Of a stretch of DNA of 64,000 nucleotides, positions 1 to 10,633 are shown piece after piece (within the stretch, counting starts at the first letter, position 1; each line of letters opens with the position of its first letter). The stretch spans positions 622,978 through 686,977 of the forward strand of contig CAJNDS010000424.1 of NCBI GenBank assembly GCA_905221605.1, in the 5' to 3' direction. A program made the position numbers and the translations under genes. The stretch comes from Symbiodinium natans. Taxonomy: Eukaryota > Sar > Dinophyceae > Suessiales > Symbiodiniaceae. The notes beneath the pieces were generated by a model that was not told the DNA's origin, did not search any database, and was given only the letters and a program-made list of their open reading frames with translations.

Positions 1-606
1 TATTTATTTTTCTTTTTTTTGGGGGGGGTTGCCAGGACCTTGTCGTCGGCAACAACCCTTAGGACGTCTCGGCTTCTCAAAGCCTCCTAGAGCCCTGGCT
101 ACAGGGTGTTCATGGACCCCGCAGAGGTCGAACAATCCCCTGCCAAGCCGGGGTTTTGGGGGGTTTTGGGGGGTTTAGGGTTTAGGGTTTAGGGTTTAGG
201 GTTTAGGGTTTAGGGTTTAGGGTTCGGGGGCCTCCTGGTTCCTAAAATCCGAGTTAAGGCACCTAAACCCCAAACCCTAAATCCTAAACTGTCCTAAACG
301 CCTCAGCCCTACACCCCTTCCGCGCAGGCTTGGTGGAGGTACAGCAAGCTTCTGCACTATGCGGTGGCCTCGCTGCATGAGTTGGAAAGTAGCCTTATGT
401 GGGCCTTGTGGGGGTAGTTGCTGTAAGGTCTTGCCTGGCAGTACAGGGTCCAACTCCCTAAGCCATTGGCCACGGAACCCTAACCCTCTTAACCCTAACC
501 CTCTGTAACCCCATGAGTTTAGGGTTTAGAGGTTTTCATCTGCGTCCTGAGCTGCCTCTGCCTCATGCCTGAAGACTGCCATGTCGGACTCTGCCCGAGT
601 TTGCAG
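1..606. repeat. Telomere-type tracts around a short unique segment
   Basis: Pure TTTAGGG units lie at about 172-226 and mixed CCCTAAA/TTTAGGG units at 275-295 and 475-535. The unique sequence at 325-430 contains an open frame after the AG at 326-327, but nothing recognisable. No gene is called here. Confidence 0.8.
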
Positions 607-731
607 GTGACTTACCGGGCACTGGTGTCATCGCTGTGCTGGACAGGGTCGTCAAAAAATGCATCGCAAGCCGGGCGTTAAGGATTTGCAGGACTTATGT
701 AGCCATGAGGCTTCTGAAGGGAGAGCCATAA
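607..731 (+). CDS. Candidate exon, unknown protein
   Basis: After the acceptor ending TTGCAG (605-606) a frame starting GAC at 609 stays open to TAA at 729-731. The peptide begins DLPGTGVIAVLDRVVKKCIA and continues basic and hydrophobic, as expected of a coding helix rather than of repeat translation. The exon end is not fixed: a splice donor may come before the stop. The next coding-like exon (1010-1124) is close, so both may belong to one gene whose 5' part lies left of the window. No family is recognised. Confidence 0.3.
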
Positions 732-1009
732 TGCGCAAGGCTTACTTGCTGCTTCTTAGTCGGGGATGAGAGTAGGCAGGCTATGTACTCCCTTATAGGG
801 ATCTCGTATCAATCCCTTAAGGAGATTGTATAGGGGGATATAGGGTACGCCCTGAGCGAACTTGTCACCGATATTCTTTGGCGCGGCGAGATTTTGATAG
901 TGGCCTAAGTCGTCCGCAAACTAAGAGTTCTTTCTTGCCGACTAACAAATTCGAGAGACAAAAACACCCAAGGCCTGGTAGCCTGCAGTCCGAAGCCGAA
1001 ACTCTGCAG

Positions 1010-1124
1010 TTTTGATCTTCGGGGTTCTGTACGCGCGCGGAGCCCCCTCGAGGACGAAAGCACCAGCGCTGTCGAGGTCAGCGTGGAAGAGCAGCTCTAC
1101 AAGGACCCTGAAACCCTCAAGTAA
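1010..1124 (+). CDS. Candidate last exon, acidic C-terminus, unknown protein
   Basis: The acceptor CTCTGCAG ends at 1009. From 1011 the frame reads TTT GAT CTT and stays open to TAA at 1122-1124. The tail is acidic and ends EEQLYKDPETLK, a normal-looking protein C-terminus with mixed codon use. The flanks are non-coding, with an AT-rich microsatellite starting about 55 bases downstream. It probably ends the gene that includes 607-731, but phases between the two were not proven. Function unknown. Confidence 0.4.
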
Positions 1125-1175
1125 AACGACGCCGTAGCTGCTGGACTTAAGCAGGACCTTGCGGTATCAGTTCTT

Positions 1176-1410
1176 TGATATGATATGATATGATATGATA
1201 TATATATATATGTATTATCCATATATGTAATGTAATGTACTGATTGTAATGTAAGGTAATGTAAGGTAATGTAATGTAATGTAATGTACTGTAATATAGT
1301 ATAATACAATATTACATAATATAGAATAATGTAATATAGTATAATATAGTATAGTATCATATGATCATATGATATAATACAATATGCTATAATATAATAT
1401 GATATAGGTA
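1176..1410. repeat. AT-rich microsatellite (ATATG / GTAAT type)
   Basis: Runs of ATATG, TA and GTAAT pentamers with little unique sequence. The long low-complexity open frame on the opposite strand (Ile/Tyr/Leu repeats) is a by-product and is not annotated as a gene. Confidence 0.9.
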
Positions 1411-1530
1411 TTCAACTACTTTCTGTTTCCAACTGAACCTCTATGAGCGGATGCTGGATCGTTGCCCATGTGTTTCTGCAGGAGCTGCTGAAGGAGTTGA
1501 AGCGCGGTTCGCTGAAGCTTGGCGATTCAG

Positions 1531-2095
1531 CTTAGGGTTTAGTGTTTAGGGTTTAGGGTTTAGGGTTTAGGGTTTTCGGAAGCAGTCTAGTCATCACGAT
1601 GCGTTTTGCCTTCATCGATTCCCATATCATTCCGATCGACCCGATTGGTGTCTTCCCACCAGCATCTGCTTGTTGGAGCTAGGGTTCAGGGGTTTAGGTT
1701 TTATAGGGTTTAGGGTTAGAGACATTTACTCCCTGTACTGCCTGCGCTTGCCTCGTCGTGAGCCAATGCTGCACATCTGAGGCTTTCAATGGTATCGGCA
1801 CCCATGCAGCATTGGGCACAGTCGGTTCTGCGAATGCACGGTTGACAAGCTTGGGCGTTCTGCTGCTTATAGTGCGGGCATCGTACATCAATTCGTATGG
1901 CTGGCCGCTAGGACTGGCTTTAGCATGCTGTGGCTGCCCGCCAGGTAAGCCACCGTCCCTCGCTGCCCAAATTTCACAACACCGAGCTTGTCATCGGAGA
2001 GACGTGTCTTGGCCCAACTGCCCCCCCTAAACCCTCAACCCTCAACCCTAAACCCCAAGCCCCAAACCCCAAACCCTAAACGCTAAACCCTTCAG
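1531..2095. repeat. Telomere-type tracts with an unassigned unique insert
   Basis: TTTAGGG units at 1531-1575 and 1690-1715, CCCTAAA-type units at 2029-2094. The unique part (1735-2025) is open on both strands, with no recognisable motif and no clear splice chain, so it is left unassigned. Confidence 0.7.
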
Positions 2096-2213
2096 AGATT
2101 CCGAATGCCACAACTTGCCTGGCATTATCCCGAGGGCAGTGAGCCAAAGATCTTCGCAGCCACTGCTGCAAGAAGGGGCAACTCGGCATGCAGGGAAGGA
2201 CCTCAGAGAGCAT
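2096..2213 (+). CDS. Candidate exon of a multi-exon gene, unknown protein
   Basis: The acceptor is TTCAG at 2091-2095 and the donor is CAT|GTTGTA at 2214. The frame (GAT at 2097) is open throughout and starts DSECHNLPGIIPRAVSQRSS. A CCCTAAA tract ends just before the acceptor and another starts 27 bases after the donor, so the exon sits between two telomere-type tracts. It is probably in the same gene as the exons at 2297, 2915, 3650, 3836 and 4152. I do not recognise the protein. Confidence 0.4.
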
Positions 2214-2296
2214 GTTGTACGGAAGAGTGATGTATAACTTACCCTAAACCCTAAACCCTAAACCCTAAACCCTAAACCCCCTGGGCCTAGCATCAG

Positions 2297-2406
2297 GTGT
2301 GGCTGACGCCCCATGGGAAGGAAGTTCCCTGGAGGCACGTGGCGCTGGAGTCGGCCAATTATGGGCAGCTTCCGGATGCCGCTGGGTCTCACCGACTAGA
2401 CATAGG
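2297..2406 (+). CDS. Candidate exon, donor formed by telomere-like repeat
   Basis: Acceptor CATCAG at 2291-2296. The frame from GTG at 2297 reads VWLTPHGKEVPWRHVALESA and remains open to ATA GG at 2406. The donor is the GT of GTTTTGGGGATTAGGG, the first unit of a degenerate telomere-type tract, giving phase 2. A histidine/tryptophan-rich globular peptide is unlikely to come from repeat DNA. The family is not recognised. Confidence 0.4.
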
Positions 2407-2914
2407 GTTTTGGGGATTAGGGTTTAGGGTTTGGGGTTTAGTTTTTAGAGTTTATAGGGTTGAGGGTTTAGGGATTATAGGGTTATAGGGTTAGAGGGAT
2501 TATAGGGATTATAGGGATTATAGGGATTATAGGGGTTATAGGGATTATAGGGATTATAGGGGTTAAGGATTATAACGTTTCAGGTATGATTAGGGTTTTG
2601 GGATGACTAGGGTTCAGGGTTTAGGGTTTAGGGTTTAGGGTTTAGGGATTCGGTTATGAGAATCTCCACCCCTGTGCGTTTGGGGTTTCGGGTTTTAGGG
2701 ATTAGAGGGGTTTTGGGATTAGGGATTAGGGGGATTATGGGGATTATGGGGTTCGGGTGGGGGGTTAAGGGTGCATAGGGGCCCCTAATATCCTCAACCC
2801 AAACCCACCCTAAACCCTAAACTCTACACCCTAAACCCTTTATAAACCCTACACCATACACCCTAAACCCAAAACCCTAAACCCTAGACCCTAAACCATT
2901 GTTCCCTGGCCTAG
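2407..2914. repeat. Degenerate telomere-derived array (GGATTATAG 9-mers, then CCCTAAA)
   Basis: It begins with TTTAGGG-like units, becomes a GGATTATAG array at about 2485-2570, returns to TTTAGGG at 2610-2650 and switches strand to CCCTAAA at 2806-2899. It appears to fill the intron between the exons at 2297 and 2915. Confidence 0.8.
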
Positions 2915-2968
2915 GCCACCGAGCTCTTCCGCACGGCCTCCGACTCCCAAGACAGCTCCATGACGTCG
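2915..2968 (+). CDS. Candidate 18-codon exon, unknown protein
   Basis: Acceptor CCTAG at 2910-2914. The frame reads ATELFRTASDSQDSSMTS, with donor GTCTGA at 2969 (phase 0). It is flanked on both sides by telomere-type tracts (2806-2899 and 2994-3043). It is short enough to arise by chance and is listed because it fits the local pattern of small exons between heptamer introns. Confidence 0.3.
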
Positions 2969-3649
2969 GTCTGAGCTGAGATCTGTGCGGATAGGGTTTA
3001 CGGTTTAGGGTTTAGGGTGTAGGGTGTAGGGTTTAGGGTTTAGGGAGCCACAACCCCTAGAGCCTTGGTTCATGAGGGACGGTTTTGAGCAGGTTTGGCT
3101 CGTCCGACTTGGGCAGAAGAAAAATAGCCGGATTGTTTCGCGAGCGGGCTTCATGGTCACAGCGGGCATCCCCTAGTATCGTTTAGGGTTTAAAAGTTTA
3201 GGGTTTAGGGTATAGGGTTTAGGGTATAGTGTTTAGGGTTTAGGTTTAGGGTTTAGGGTTTTGGGTTTTGGGTCACGAAATCCTAAACCCCTAGGGCTTA
3301 GGGTTACCGGCTTTAGAATTCGAAACAAGAAATGGGGGGCTTCGGTTTTGAAGTTGGGGTACGCCAGATCTGAGGCTTAAAAGGGTTTAGGGTTTAGGGT
3401 TTAGAGGGTTCAGACTTTAAGGTTTAAAAGGTTTAAGGTTTGAGGTTTAGAGCTTGGGTTTTGAGGGTACTGAATTGAATCAGGTACGGGGGGCTTAGGT
3501 TTCGAGGGTTTAGTCGATACAGTATCCGCCTGATAGGCCATGAGATGCCATGTCTGCACGGAAGCACTTGCTTCATATCCCTAAACCCTAAACCTTAAAC
3601 CCTAAACCCTAAACCCTAAACCCTGCAAACTTGCGTTTGTCGTCTGCAG
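2969..3649. repeat. Telomere-type tracts in both orientations
   Basis: TTTAGGG tracts at 2994-3043, 3182-3265 and 3381-3410, then CCCTAAA at 3578-3624. The intervening sequence shows no clear exon. Confidence 0.8.
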
Positions 3650-3726
3650 GCAAAGTCCTATGCAGCGGGTGACGAGGCTTCAGGAGCCGCACTTCCTCTT
3701 GCTTTCCCCTGCGGTTCCGTCCTAAG
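3650..3726 (+). CDS. Candidate exon, unknown protein
   Basis: A good acceptor (CGTCTGCAG, 3641-3649) follows a CCCTAAA tract. The frame begins AKSYAAGDEASGAALPLAFP and is open to the donor GTCTTA at 3727 (phase 2). A TTTAGGG tract of about 12 units begins 20 bases later. Presumed to be in the same gene as its neighbours at 2915 and 3836. No family recognised. Confidence 0.4.
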
Positions 3727-3748
3727 GTCTTAGTCATCCGCGTGGTTC

Positions 3749-3835
3749 AGGGTTTAGGGTTTATTGGTTTTGGGTTTAGGGTTTAGGGTTTAGGGTTTAG
3801 GGTTTAGGGTTTAGGGTTTAGGGTTTAGGGTTTAG
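3749..3835 (+). repeat. Telomere-type TTTAGGG tract, about 12 units
   Basis: Nearly pure heptamers in the sense orientation. The last TTTAG is used as the apparent acceptor of the next exon (3836). Confidence 0.95.
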
Positions 3836-3975
3836 GTTGGAATGTGTTGGAGGCGACGCTTGCCAGCCCTCAACTGTTCACAGGGCAGCAGATGCGCCAG
3901 TGGAGCTTCGCGTACTTTGAGGGGCTCAGGAGGCCTAAGAATGGAGCACATGACGCCCGGGCGCCGCCTTGCCCC
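3836..3975 (+). CDS. Candidate exon whose acceptor is the telomere repeat itself
   Basis: The upstream TTTAGGG tract ends TTTAG at 3831-3835. Directly after it a frame (TGG at 3838) is open for 46 codons and includes LEATLASPQLFTGQQMRQWS, then an aromatic/basic stretch. The likely donor is GA (CCC|GAAACCCTAAG) at 3976, immediately entering a CCCTAAA tract. If correct, the exon is directly abutted by telomere-type DNA on both sides with no unique intron sequence. Protein unknown. Confidence 0.4.
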
Positions 3976-4112
3976 GAAACCCTAAGCCCTAAACCCTAAA
4001 CCCTAAACCCTAAACCCTAAACCCCAAATCCTAAACTCTAAACCCTAAACCCTAGACCCTAGACCCTAAACCCTGAACCCTAAACCCTAGAGCCTAGACC
4101 CCAAACCCTAAA
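3976..4112 (-). repeat. Telomere-type CCCTAAA tract, long
   Basis: About 17 units with point variants (CCCTAGA, CCCCAAA). It begins at the inferred GA donor of the preceding exon. Confidence 0.95.
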
Positions 4113-4151
4113 CATGGGTTTTGCAACTTCGTGTGGCATCGTGCCGTGCAG

Positions 4152-4230
4152 GAGCTGCAACATCGCCACTTGGTTTGGCTCTGTCCGTTCGAGCCCTGGC
4201 GGCTTCACTAAGAATGATGTTGGAGATAGG
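4152..4230 (+). CDS. Candidate exon ending on a telomere-repeat donor
   Basis: Acceptor GTGCAG/G at about 4151. The frame (AGC at 4153) includes SCNIATWFGSVRSSPGGFTK and ends GAT AGG at 4230. The next bases are GTTTAGGG, so the donor GT belongs to the first heptamer of the tract at 4231-4287 (phase 0). Protein family unknown. Confidence 0.4.
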
Positions 4231-5243
4231 GTTTAGGGTTTAGGGTTTAGGGTTAGGGTTTAGGGTTTAGGGTTAGAGTTTAGGGTTCATAGGCTTATGG
4301 GTTGTAGGTTCCCTTGCAGAAGGAAATGCCCAGCCTCTAAGTCATGCGCAAGCTTTAAAAGTCAAACCCTAAACGCCCGCTTGGAGGTTCATGGGTAATT
4401 CTAACTAGGGGCTATCAGCATGGTAACCCTACTTCTAACCTAAATCCCTAAACCCTACCCCTAAACCCTAAACCCTAAACCCTACAGCCTCCAAGGCTAA
4501 GTCCTTTCCTGGCAGAGGCCGCATCCCCCAGTGCTCTTCAGCCCACGGTGGCCACAACACTCTCCGAGGCCCCCCGCTCTCTGTCGACCCTGTGAAAAGC
4601 GTTTGGGGGTTTAGGGTTTAGGGTTTAGGGTTTGGGGTTTGGGGGTTTAGGGTTTCGGGGTTCGGGTTTAGGGTGTAGGGTGTGGGTTTAGGATTTAGGG
4701 TTTGGGGTTTGGGGTCATGAAGGCTCCCTGGCAGCCCAGTGGTACCCTTTTCTCTTTTTGCGTGAACCCTTATATGCCTTATGGAAGACCTTCAAGTTTT
4801 ATTGTCGTGAAGAGGTGCGCTACCACGTTTCCCAGGTAGATGTGGGTTTCAGATGCGAATATACCGTAATTTCTAATCTCCTATATGGTAGGCAATTTTT
4901 CATCTTGAACATGAGGCGGCCCCCCAAGTACACGCATTCCACGACAGATTTCGGATGAATAGCATTTTGAGAAATGACCCAAACAATGTTACTGGGCGAG
5001 GGTTTAAGGTTTAGGGTTTAGGGTTTAGGATTTAGGATTTAGGGTTTAGGGTTTAGGGTTCAGGGTTTAGGGTTGGGAGCCTAAACTACACCCGAAGGCA
5101 CATAAACCCTGCACACTCGGAGCCCTCAAGCCAGATGTTCATAGACCCTAAACCCTACAAAAACCCTTTAGGGACCCTAAACCAGTCTCCTAAATCCTAA
5201 ACCCTAAACCCTAAAAAACCGCAAAGCCCTCCAACCAGTTCAG
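4231..5243. repeat. Telomere-type tracts with unassigned unique segments
   Basis: TTTAGGG at 4231-4287 and 4606-4710, CCCTAAA at 4440-4485, TTTAGGG at 5000-5074, CCCTAAA at 5140-5215. At 4380-4445 is a half copy of MITE family E (CTTGGAGGTTCATGGGTA). At 4510-4605 two different frames are open between AG and GT, so no exon is called. Confidence 0.75.
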
Positions 5244-5337
5244 ACATTTTTGGAGAGATTGCACACGGAGCGGAGGACCCAGCAGCGCCAGCCGGGTTAG
5301 AAGAGGACGAAGACTCTGAGGACCCCAGTCGACTACA
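5244..5337 (+). CDS. Candidate exon encoding an acidic segment
   Basis: Acceptor GTTCAG (5238-5243), donor GTAGCC at 5338 entering a telomere-type intron. The frame contains DIFGEIAHGAEDPAAPAGLE followed by a Glu/Asp-rich run. It is flanked on both sides by CCCTAAA tracts. Acidic linkers are common in nuclear proteins, but no domain is visible. Confidence 0.35.
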
Positions 5338-6518
5338 GTAGCCCTAAAGCCTTAACCCTAAACCCTAACCCCGAAACCCAGAGGGTTTGCAGAAAGGGAT
5401 GCTATGTGGGCCTGCATTCTTGCAGGCATGGGCTTTCTATATAGGTGTTTGTTCGAGGTTAACTTACGTTTACATCGCCGTCAACTCGGTGAAGCTCCAG
5501 CAAACCACTTCTGTCAGAGTTGTTCAGAACTAGGTCTGAAACACCTGGGGATCATGGAAACATCTCGGGGGTTTAGACTTGGAGGAGCCTCAGACCCTGC
5601 ATAAGATGTAAATACGCAGGGTTCTAAGGGACGTCCAACCTTCAAGGGTTTAGGGTTTAGGGTTTAGAGTTTAGGGTTTAGGGTTTGGGGAACCCATAAG
5701 GTTCAGTGTCTTGGCTCATAGCTCTCTGACTGCGCAGCAGGGTCGAAGCCTCAGAGTCAAGACCTCCAACGCCTGAAAGCCCTAAACCCCAAACCCTAAA
5801 CCCTAAACCCTTGCTGGTACCCTAAACCCTAAACCCTAAGCCCTAAACCCTAAACCCTAAGCCCTAAAGGCCCTAAACTCTAAAGGCCCTAAAGGTACCA
5901 AAGGCCACTGAAGCCTCGATGTGAGGACCTGGAAGTGGGGAGGGCCACGCCTTTGCCCCAGCTGACGGCGCACTTGGGTTTAGGGTTTAGGGTTTAGGGT
6001 TTAGGGTTTAGGGTTTAGGGTTTAGGGTTTAGGGTTTAGGGTGAGCCAGTCTGCTTTTCCAAGTCACTGGGGTCTTTAAAGGGGCTTTAAGGGTTTCAGG
6101 GTCTAGCGTTTAGGGTTTAGAAACGACAAGGGGCTTTAAGGGTTTTTGGGTTTAGGGTTGATTCCTGTAGTCTCTGCTTTTCAAAATCAGAAGTTAGTTT
6201 CTGTTTTCAAGGGCTTAGGGTTTGCAATGAGTTTTAAGCGCTTTGAGGGTTTTAAGTGTTTTAAGGGGTTTAAGGGTTTCGGGCTTTAGGGCTCTAAGGG
6301 TTTAGGGGTTTGGGGTTGGTTCTTAGAGTCTGCTCTCAAAATCTTAGGGCTTTTAAGGGCTTGAAGTGTTTTACGGGTTTTAGGGTTTAGCGTCATTTCC
6401 TGTAGTCTGCTTTCACAATCATAAGGTGTTTGAGGGTTTTAAGGGTTTGAGAAATTCGGGGTTTGACGCGTTTGGGGTTTAACTTTGAGGGCTTTGGGTT
6501 TTAGGTTCTATAGGGTTT

Positions 6519-6632
6519 CTAGGATGCCCAGTAGTACCCTTATTCCCTTTTTGCGGGGTCTAGGTTCCCTTATAAACCTCTGTAAGCAAAAACAGGGCAC
6601 CCTTTTTAATCCTAGGTTACTGGGCAACCTAG
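6519..6632 (+). mobile_element. MITE family F, intact reference copy
   Basis: It starts CTAGGATGCCCAGTA and ends TACTGGGCAACCTAG, an imperfect terminal inverted repeat. The interior has a second inverted pair (ACCCTTATTCCC against GGGCACCC). It has no coding capacity. Relatives lie at 57041-57162, 60685-60794, 43173-43245 and 48918-49060, and a fragment at about 4730. This copy has no telomere-type insert. Confidence 0.8.
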
Positions 6633-6774
6633 GTTTAAGGGTTTAGGGTTTAGCATTGGCTCCTATTGCAAAACGGAGGCATGCTTTGGGTGGGTGGGGG
6701 GAACCCAACAAGGCACAGAATGGCTTTAAGACTTGAAGGCTTGTATACGATGAAGATGTATTACCATTTTACAT

Positions 6775-6840
6775 TTTTCAGGGTACTTCAACCCAATAAG
6801 GAATGTAAAAAAAAAATATTATCCTAACCATGAACTAGCA
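6775..6840 (+). repeat. Dispersed repeat I
   Basis: Shares CATTTT...GGGTACTT.AA.CCAATAAGGAA and ...CAATGAACTAG with 45246-45318. Nature unknown; AT-rich core. Confidence 0.55.
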
Positions 6841-7533
6841 AATTCGCCTGGAAGCACGCTTTGGGCCTTCGAGGCGGCGGAGTGTTCGCGACGTGCGGGG
6901 TCCCGGGCAGCAGCCTCTTTCTGAAGCCTGACGTCTGAAATGCCTGAACGGTTTCGGGTTTACCTTGGACTTTAGGGTCTATAGGGTTTATGGCGCTTAT
7001 ATGGTAGTTTTCTAGAAGCCCTGAAAACCCGAACCCCAGCACTGTAAGCATCCGAAGACTAAGCCCTGCACGCGGCCAGTTCATATTGTCGGCTGCCCGA
7101 AAAAAGGGCCCATGAGCCCAATAGGCGCTCTAATTGCAAACGGAAACTCCGAACTCCAGTCGTCAGCGGCTACATGGTAGCTTGCTTCTGGGGCACCCAA
7201 CACAATGCGGGCCCCCATGTAGGGTACCCGAAAAGTGCCACAATGGCTTCTTGATGTTTGCGGGGCATTCCTGGTCTAAGCGGTGGTTTAGGATGAAGCA
7301 AGCACGACTTCGATCAAGCTTAGGTCGCTGTTGGCTGTGTTGATCATGGACATCCAGAAACTCTAATCTTCACAGGGTTTCTGCAGCAGTTGAGATTCAT
7401 TGCGAGTTGACTGTTTCGCGAGCTTGGGGGCTGGTGAGGGCTGCTGAAGGTCCTAGGAAGTCGGCTATAGCATCTCGTTCCAAGGCAGGTTGGCGAGACA
7501 CACGAAAGCCCTAATCTTTGCTTCTTTCCAAAG

Positions 7534-7645
7534 TATGTTTCTTTCTTTGCGGGTTGTTGCTACACCAGCCTGGAACAAGATCTATGGAGACCATAACAAC
7601 AAGGCTTTCGATGCATACACGACAGCGGGTGCAGCTGCACTTTGA
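7534..7645 (+). CDS. Candidate last exon, unknown protein
   Basis: Acceptor CCAAAG at 7528-7533. The frame (ATG at 7535) is open to TGA at 7643-7645 and contains VVATPAWNKIYGDHNNKAFD, ending AYTTAGAAAL. Amino acid content is balanced and aromatic residues are spread, as in a folded protein. It may end the gene that includes the 2.1-4.2 kb exons, or be a separate gene. No family match is recognised. Confidence 0.4.
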
Positions 7646-9363
7646 GAGCAGCATGTGTGTCTCCTGTGGCGCCAGGTCGTCTCACATTTCGAGAAGCAAG
7701 TTACGACCAGGAGAACCGATGAAGCCGAGCACTGCGTCATGACCTGCCTTGCGCGCTTTTTCACGGTTCAGGGCTTGAGGGTGTAGAGGGTTCAAAGGGT
7801 TTCTAGGGTTTTTTATAGGGTTCGGGTCTCTAAAGGGTTTAGGGTCCGCAGTTTCGGGCTTCGGCTTCGTGGGTTGCAGGCGCGTGGGGGGGGGGGGGGT
7901 GTTTGCGAGGAGCTCCACCTCGCAACCGTTGCTGGCCACGCCCCCGCCACCAGGCCGGTTTAGGGTTTAGGGTTTAGGGTTTAGGGTTTAGGGTTTAGGG
8001 TTTAGGGTTGACCCGTAATCGGTGGAAAATTTTATTGCAGGGTTCTGGGCTCGGCAGCCCCCCCCCCCCACCCCAACCCTCGAAATCGGAACGGCCTAGA
8101 AACCCTGAACCCTAAACCCTAAACCCTGAACCCTAAACCCTAAACCCTCAACCCTGATTCCTGTGAAGTGTAAGTAGCAGCTCAACCAGCCGATGCCTAA
8201 AGCTCTTTCACCATGAGATCGTAGGAGACCATTGCAACTTACGCCCAACAAGGCCCGAAACGCCTTGAATTGAAAGGTTTGGGGGCTTGGTACTTCGGTG
8301 TGAAGTTTTATGAGTTTAGGGTCTAGGGTCTAGGGTTTCGGTTGTAAGTAGGGTGACGAGCATCTTGAATTAAGGTCAGAAAAAGCTGTATACTAGAACC
8401 CCCTATAACTAACCCAAAAAGGAACTACATTGGCGCCTTCAGGTAAACCGTATACACCCCTAAATCTCTTAAACCCTACATCCCCAAACCCTTGTAATTA
8501 TAAACCCTATAACCTTTGAGCTTGAAACTCCAAACCCTAAACCCCTAAAAACCCAAACCCATAAACCCTCTACACCTCTAAACCTTAAAACCCCTAAGCC
8601 CTTCAACCCAAAAACCCTGAACCCCTAAACCTAAACCTAAACCCCCAAACCCCTTCACCCCCAGCAGCAACCTTAAACCCTTAAACCCCCTAAACCCCCT
8701 AAACCCCCTAAACCCCCGAAACCCCCGAAACCCCCTTCAGCCCCAGCAGCCCAACAGGTGCACCTGTGCTGGACCAGGCAGCGGAATGAGTTGGTTTTAG
8801 GGTCTGTCTTTTACACCCCAAAGAAGGGCATAGGGGGGGGGGGTCTTGGTAAGAGCCTGCAATAGATGTAGGCTTGGGGGTTGTTAGGCTACATTCTGGA
8901 GTGCTGTTGGTGTTTTTTTTTGTTGTTTTTTTTGTTCTGGTTTTGTGTGTTTGTGTTTGAGTTTTGGCGGGGAGGGTTGGTTGGGTGGGTGGGGGGCGGG
9001 GGGTGGGGGGGGGGGGGGGGGGGGGGGGGGGAGGAGTTTGGGCTGTGTGCCCCTACCCAGGAAGCCCGGTGACCCCTTTTTCCCGCCATGAAGACGGGCA
9101 ATTAATTACTCTAACTAGTATGATATGATTACATATTGAGCTACCCCGGTACCTTGTCACATCGCAGCGAGGCTTAGCCCCTGGGTAGCGTCAGCACCAG
9201 AGCCTCCATACAAGCACAACTCTACTAAGCGCACGAGAAGAAACAGAGAGCTTAAAGCAGCATGGGAGTAGATTCTAGACCCCTCGAGCCCCACCAGCAG
9301 CATTGAAAACATAAAGCTAAGCCAGTACCTCTGCTAAGTATCTAAGGTGGAGGCCCTTAGTGT

Positions 9364-9483
9364 GGTCCCTTGCCCTTGTTGTTTAGGGATCCGAAGTATG
9401 GGCCCTTACTATATATATATATATACATAGTGATATCAGGGCTAACAAGGGACCCAGATTTCGCGCCCATACTTCGGATCCCC
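9364..9483. mobile_element. Palindromic element with perfect 18-bp inner arms
   Basis: GGGATCCGAAGTATGGGC at 9386-9403 is the exact reverse complement of 9465-9482. Outer parts (GGTCCCTTG.CCTTGTT and AACAAGGGACC) pair as well in a nested way, and the loop contains an AT microsatellite. MITE-like, without a protein. Confidence 0.7.
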
Positions 9484-9802
9484 TATCTTAGTCGGAGCTG
9501 CTGCTCCCTGAGACCCAGGTGTCTCCAGAGCCTGGTGATCTAGGTCCTCCTCCGCACACGGCTTTTGGAGTTAAGGGTTAGGGTTTAGGGTTCGGGGTTC
9601 AGGGTTCAAGGTTGAGGGTCTACACGACCCAGGCTTAGGAATTTGGAGTTTGAGGGGTAGCGGGGAACATCTCGGTCTGATAACCCCTGCCCACCCTGTC
9701 GCAGGACGCAAGTTTTCGCTGATCCTGAAATCAACCCTTGTAGTATGTTTTCTCCCCGCCCTGCCGAAGACCCTCGTAGTATATTTGACTGTGAAAGTAA
9801 TA

Positions 9803-9940
9803 CAGGGGTCGGAAAGATTACTACTAGTATTCCCTTGGGGTCCCTGCAAGATTATACTATCATACCCCCAAAGCCCTATTCTTAAAATATCGTTATACTA
9901 CAATATCCCCCAAAACCCTATTCTAAATATAAGGCCCCCC
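9803..9940 (+). mobile_element. MITE family D copy (expanded)
   Basis: Starts AGGGGTCGGAAAGATTACTA and ends CCCTATTCTAAATATAAGGCCCC, the two ends of family D. The internal CCCCAAA.CCCTATTCT segment is duplicated. Confidence 0.7.
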
Positions 9941-10132
9941 TTTGTTAGCCAGCTGATGGGGCTCCTGAGATCGCCAATTGGTTCTGCAAGCCGACGCCCC
10001 GTAGTGAAATGCATGCAAGTGCGCACGTCGTGCTATATGTACATGGACCCTTACAAGGAGGGGCCACCCTTACTTATAATTTTAGGGTTCTTATGACTCT
10101 ACTTATCATTAGGGGGGCCCTCCTTTTATGCT

Positions 10133-10258
10133 ATGGATGAACAGGCCTCGGTGGACCCGGCGGACGGCTTGGCAGTGGTTACTGCGGAGGCCTTTGGCTT
10201 TGCGTGCTGGCGTTCAGCCGGGGTTTCTGTCGGACAGCCTGGGAAGAGTGGACCTGTG
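10133..10258 (+). CDS. Candidate exon or gene start, unknown protein
   Basis: ATG at 10133 (MDEQ) or the acceptor CAG at 10144 leads into a GC-rich open frame reading ASVDPADGLAVVTAEAFGFA, then CWRSAGVSVGQPGK. The 3' limit is unclear and telomere-type CCCTAAA begins near 10270. The peptide looks globular. The upstream 10060-10130 resembles MITE D remnants. Not recognised. Confidence 0.3.
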
Positions 10259-10598
10259 GTCCTGCAATACCCTCACACCCTAAGCCCCTAAGGCCCTAAA
10301 CCCTAAACCCTAAACCTGAAATTCCCTTGCACGTGGGCTGAAGTCGCAGCTGTCCGAGGCAGACCTATGCCACTGCCATTGCTTTCCTCTCAGGCACCCA
10401 CTTTTCAGGGCGGTAGTGTGTTTTGTTTCGGGTGGCATCGTGATTTTTTATTTCACCTTCAGAAATTCAGGCAAATACGCCAGCATGATTGCAGAACTCG
10501 CGTCAGCCTCACAGATCGTGGACAAATGCAGGCAGACACGCTAGACAGAGTGGAAGATGAAATCCCGCCCAGCCAACTGCTGGCAGCGGGCGGTGGGG

Positions 10599-10633
<35 letters not shown>

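Larger units (their letters stand above)
5338..7533. repeat. Telomere-type and degenerate (GTTTTAAGGG) repeats; mostly non-coding
   Basis: CCCTAAA at 5340-5380 and 5778-5850, TTTAGGG at 5648-5690 and 5974-6042 (about 10 pure units), then a strongly drifted GGGTTTTAAGGG field at 6060-6480. MITE F (6519-6632) and repeat I (6775-6840) follow. From 6840 to 7530 the sequence is unique, with no exon I can defend. Confidence 0.7.
7646..10132. repeat. Non-coding: telomere tracts, poly-G, AT microsatellite, palindromes
   Basis: TTTAGGG about 7 units at 7959-8008; CCCTAAA at 8096-8156; drifted CCCTTAAACC material at 8470-8750; a G-run with scattered T at 8985-9031; AT run at 9410-9426; a TTTAGGG/TTCAGGG piece at 9572-9620; MITE D at 9803-9940. 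Open frames here are low-complexity Gly/Pro/Asn translations. Confidence 0.75.

Noticed and set aside
1-230. The left end as a true chromosome end
   Set aside because: Heptamers here are few, and unique sequence lies outside them. Tracts in both orientations continue over the whole 64 kb, so interior repeats explain it better.
8881-9101. Small Trp/Gly- and Pro-rich frames
   Set aside because: Products of the G-run at 8985-9031.
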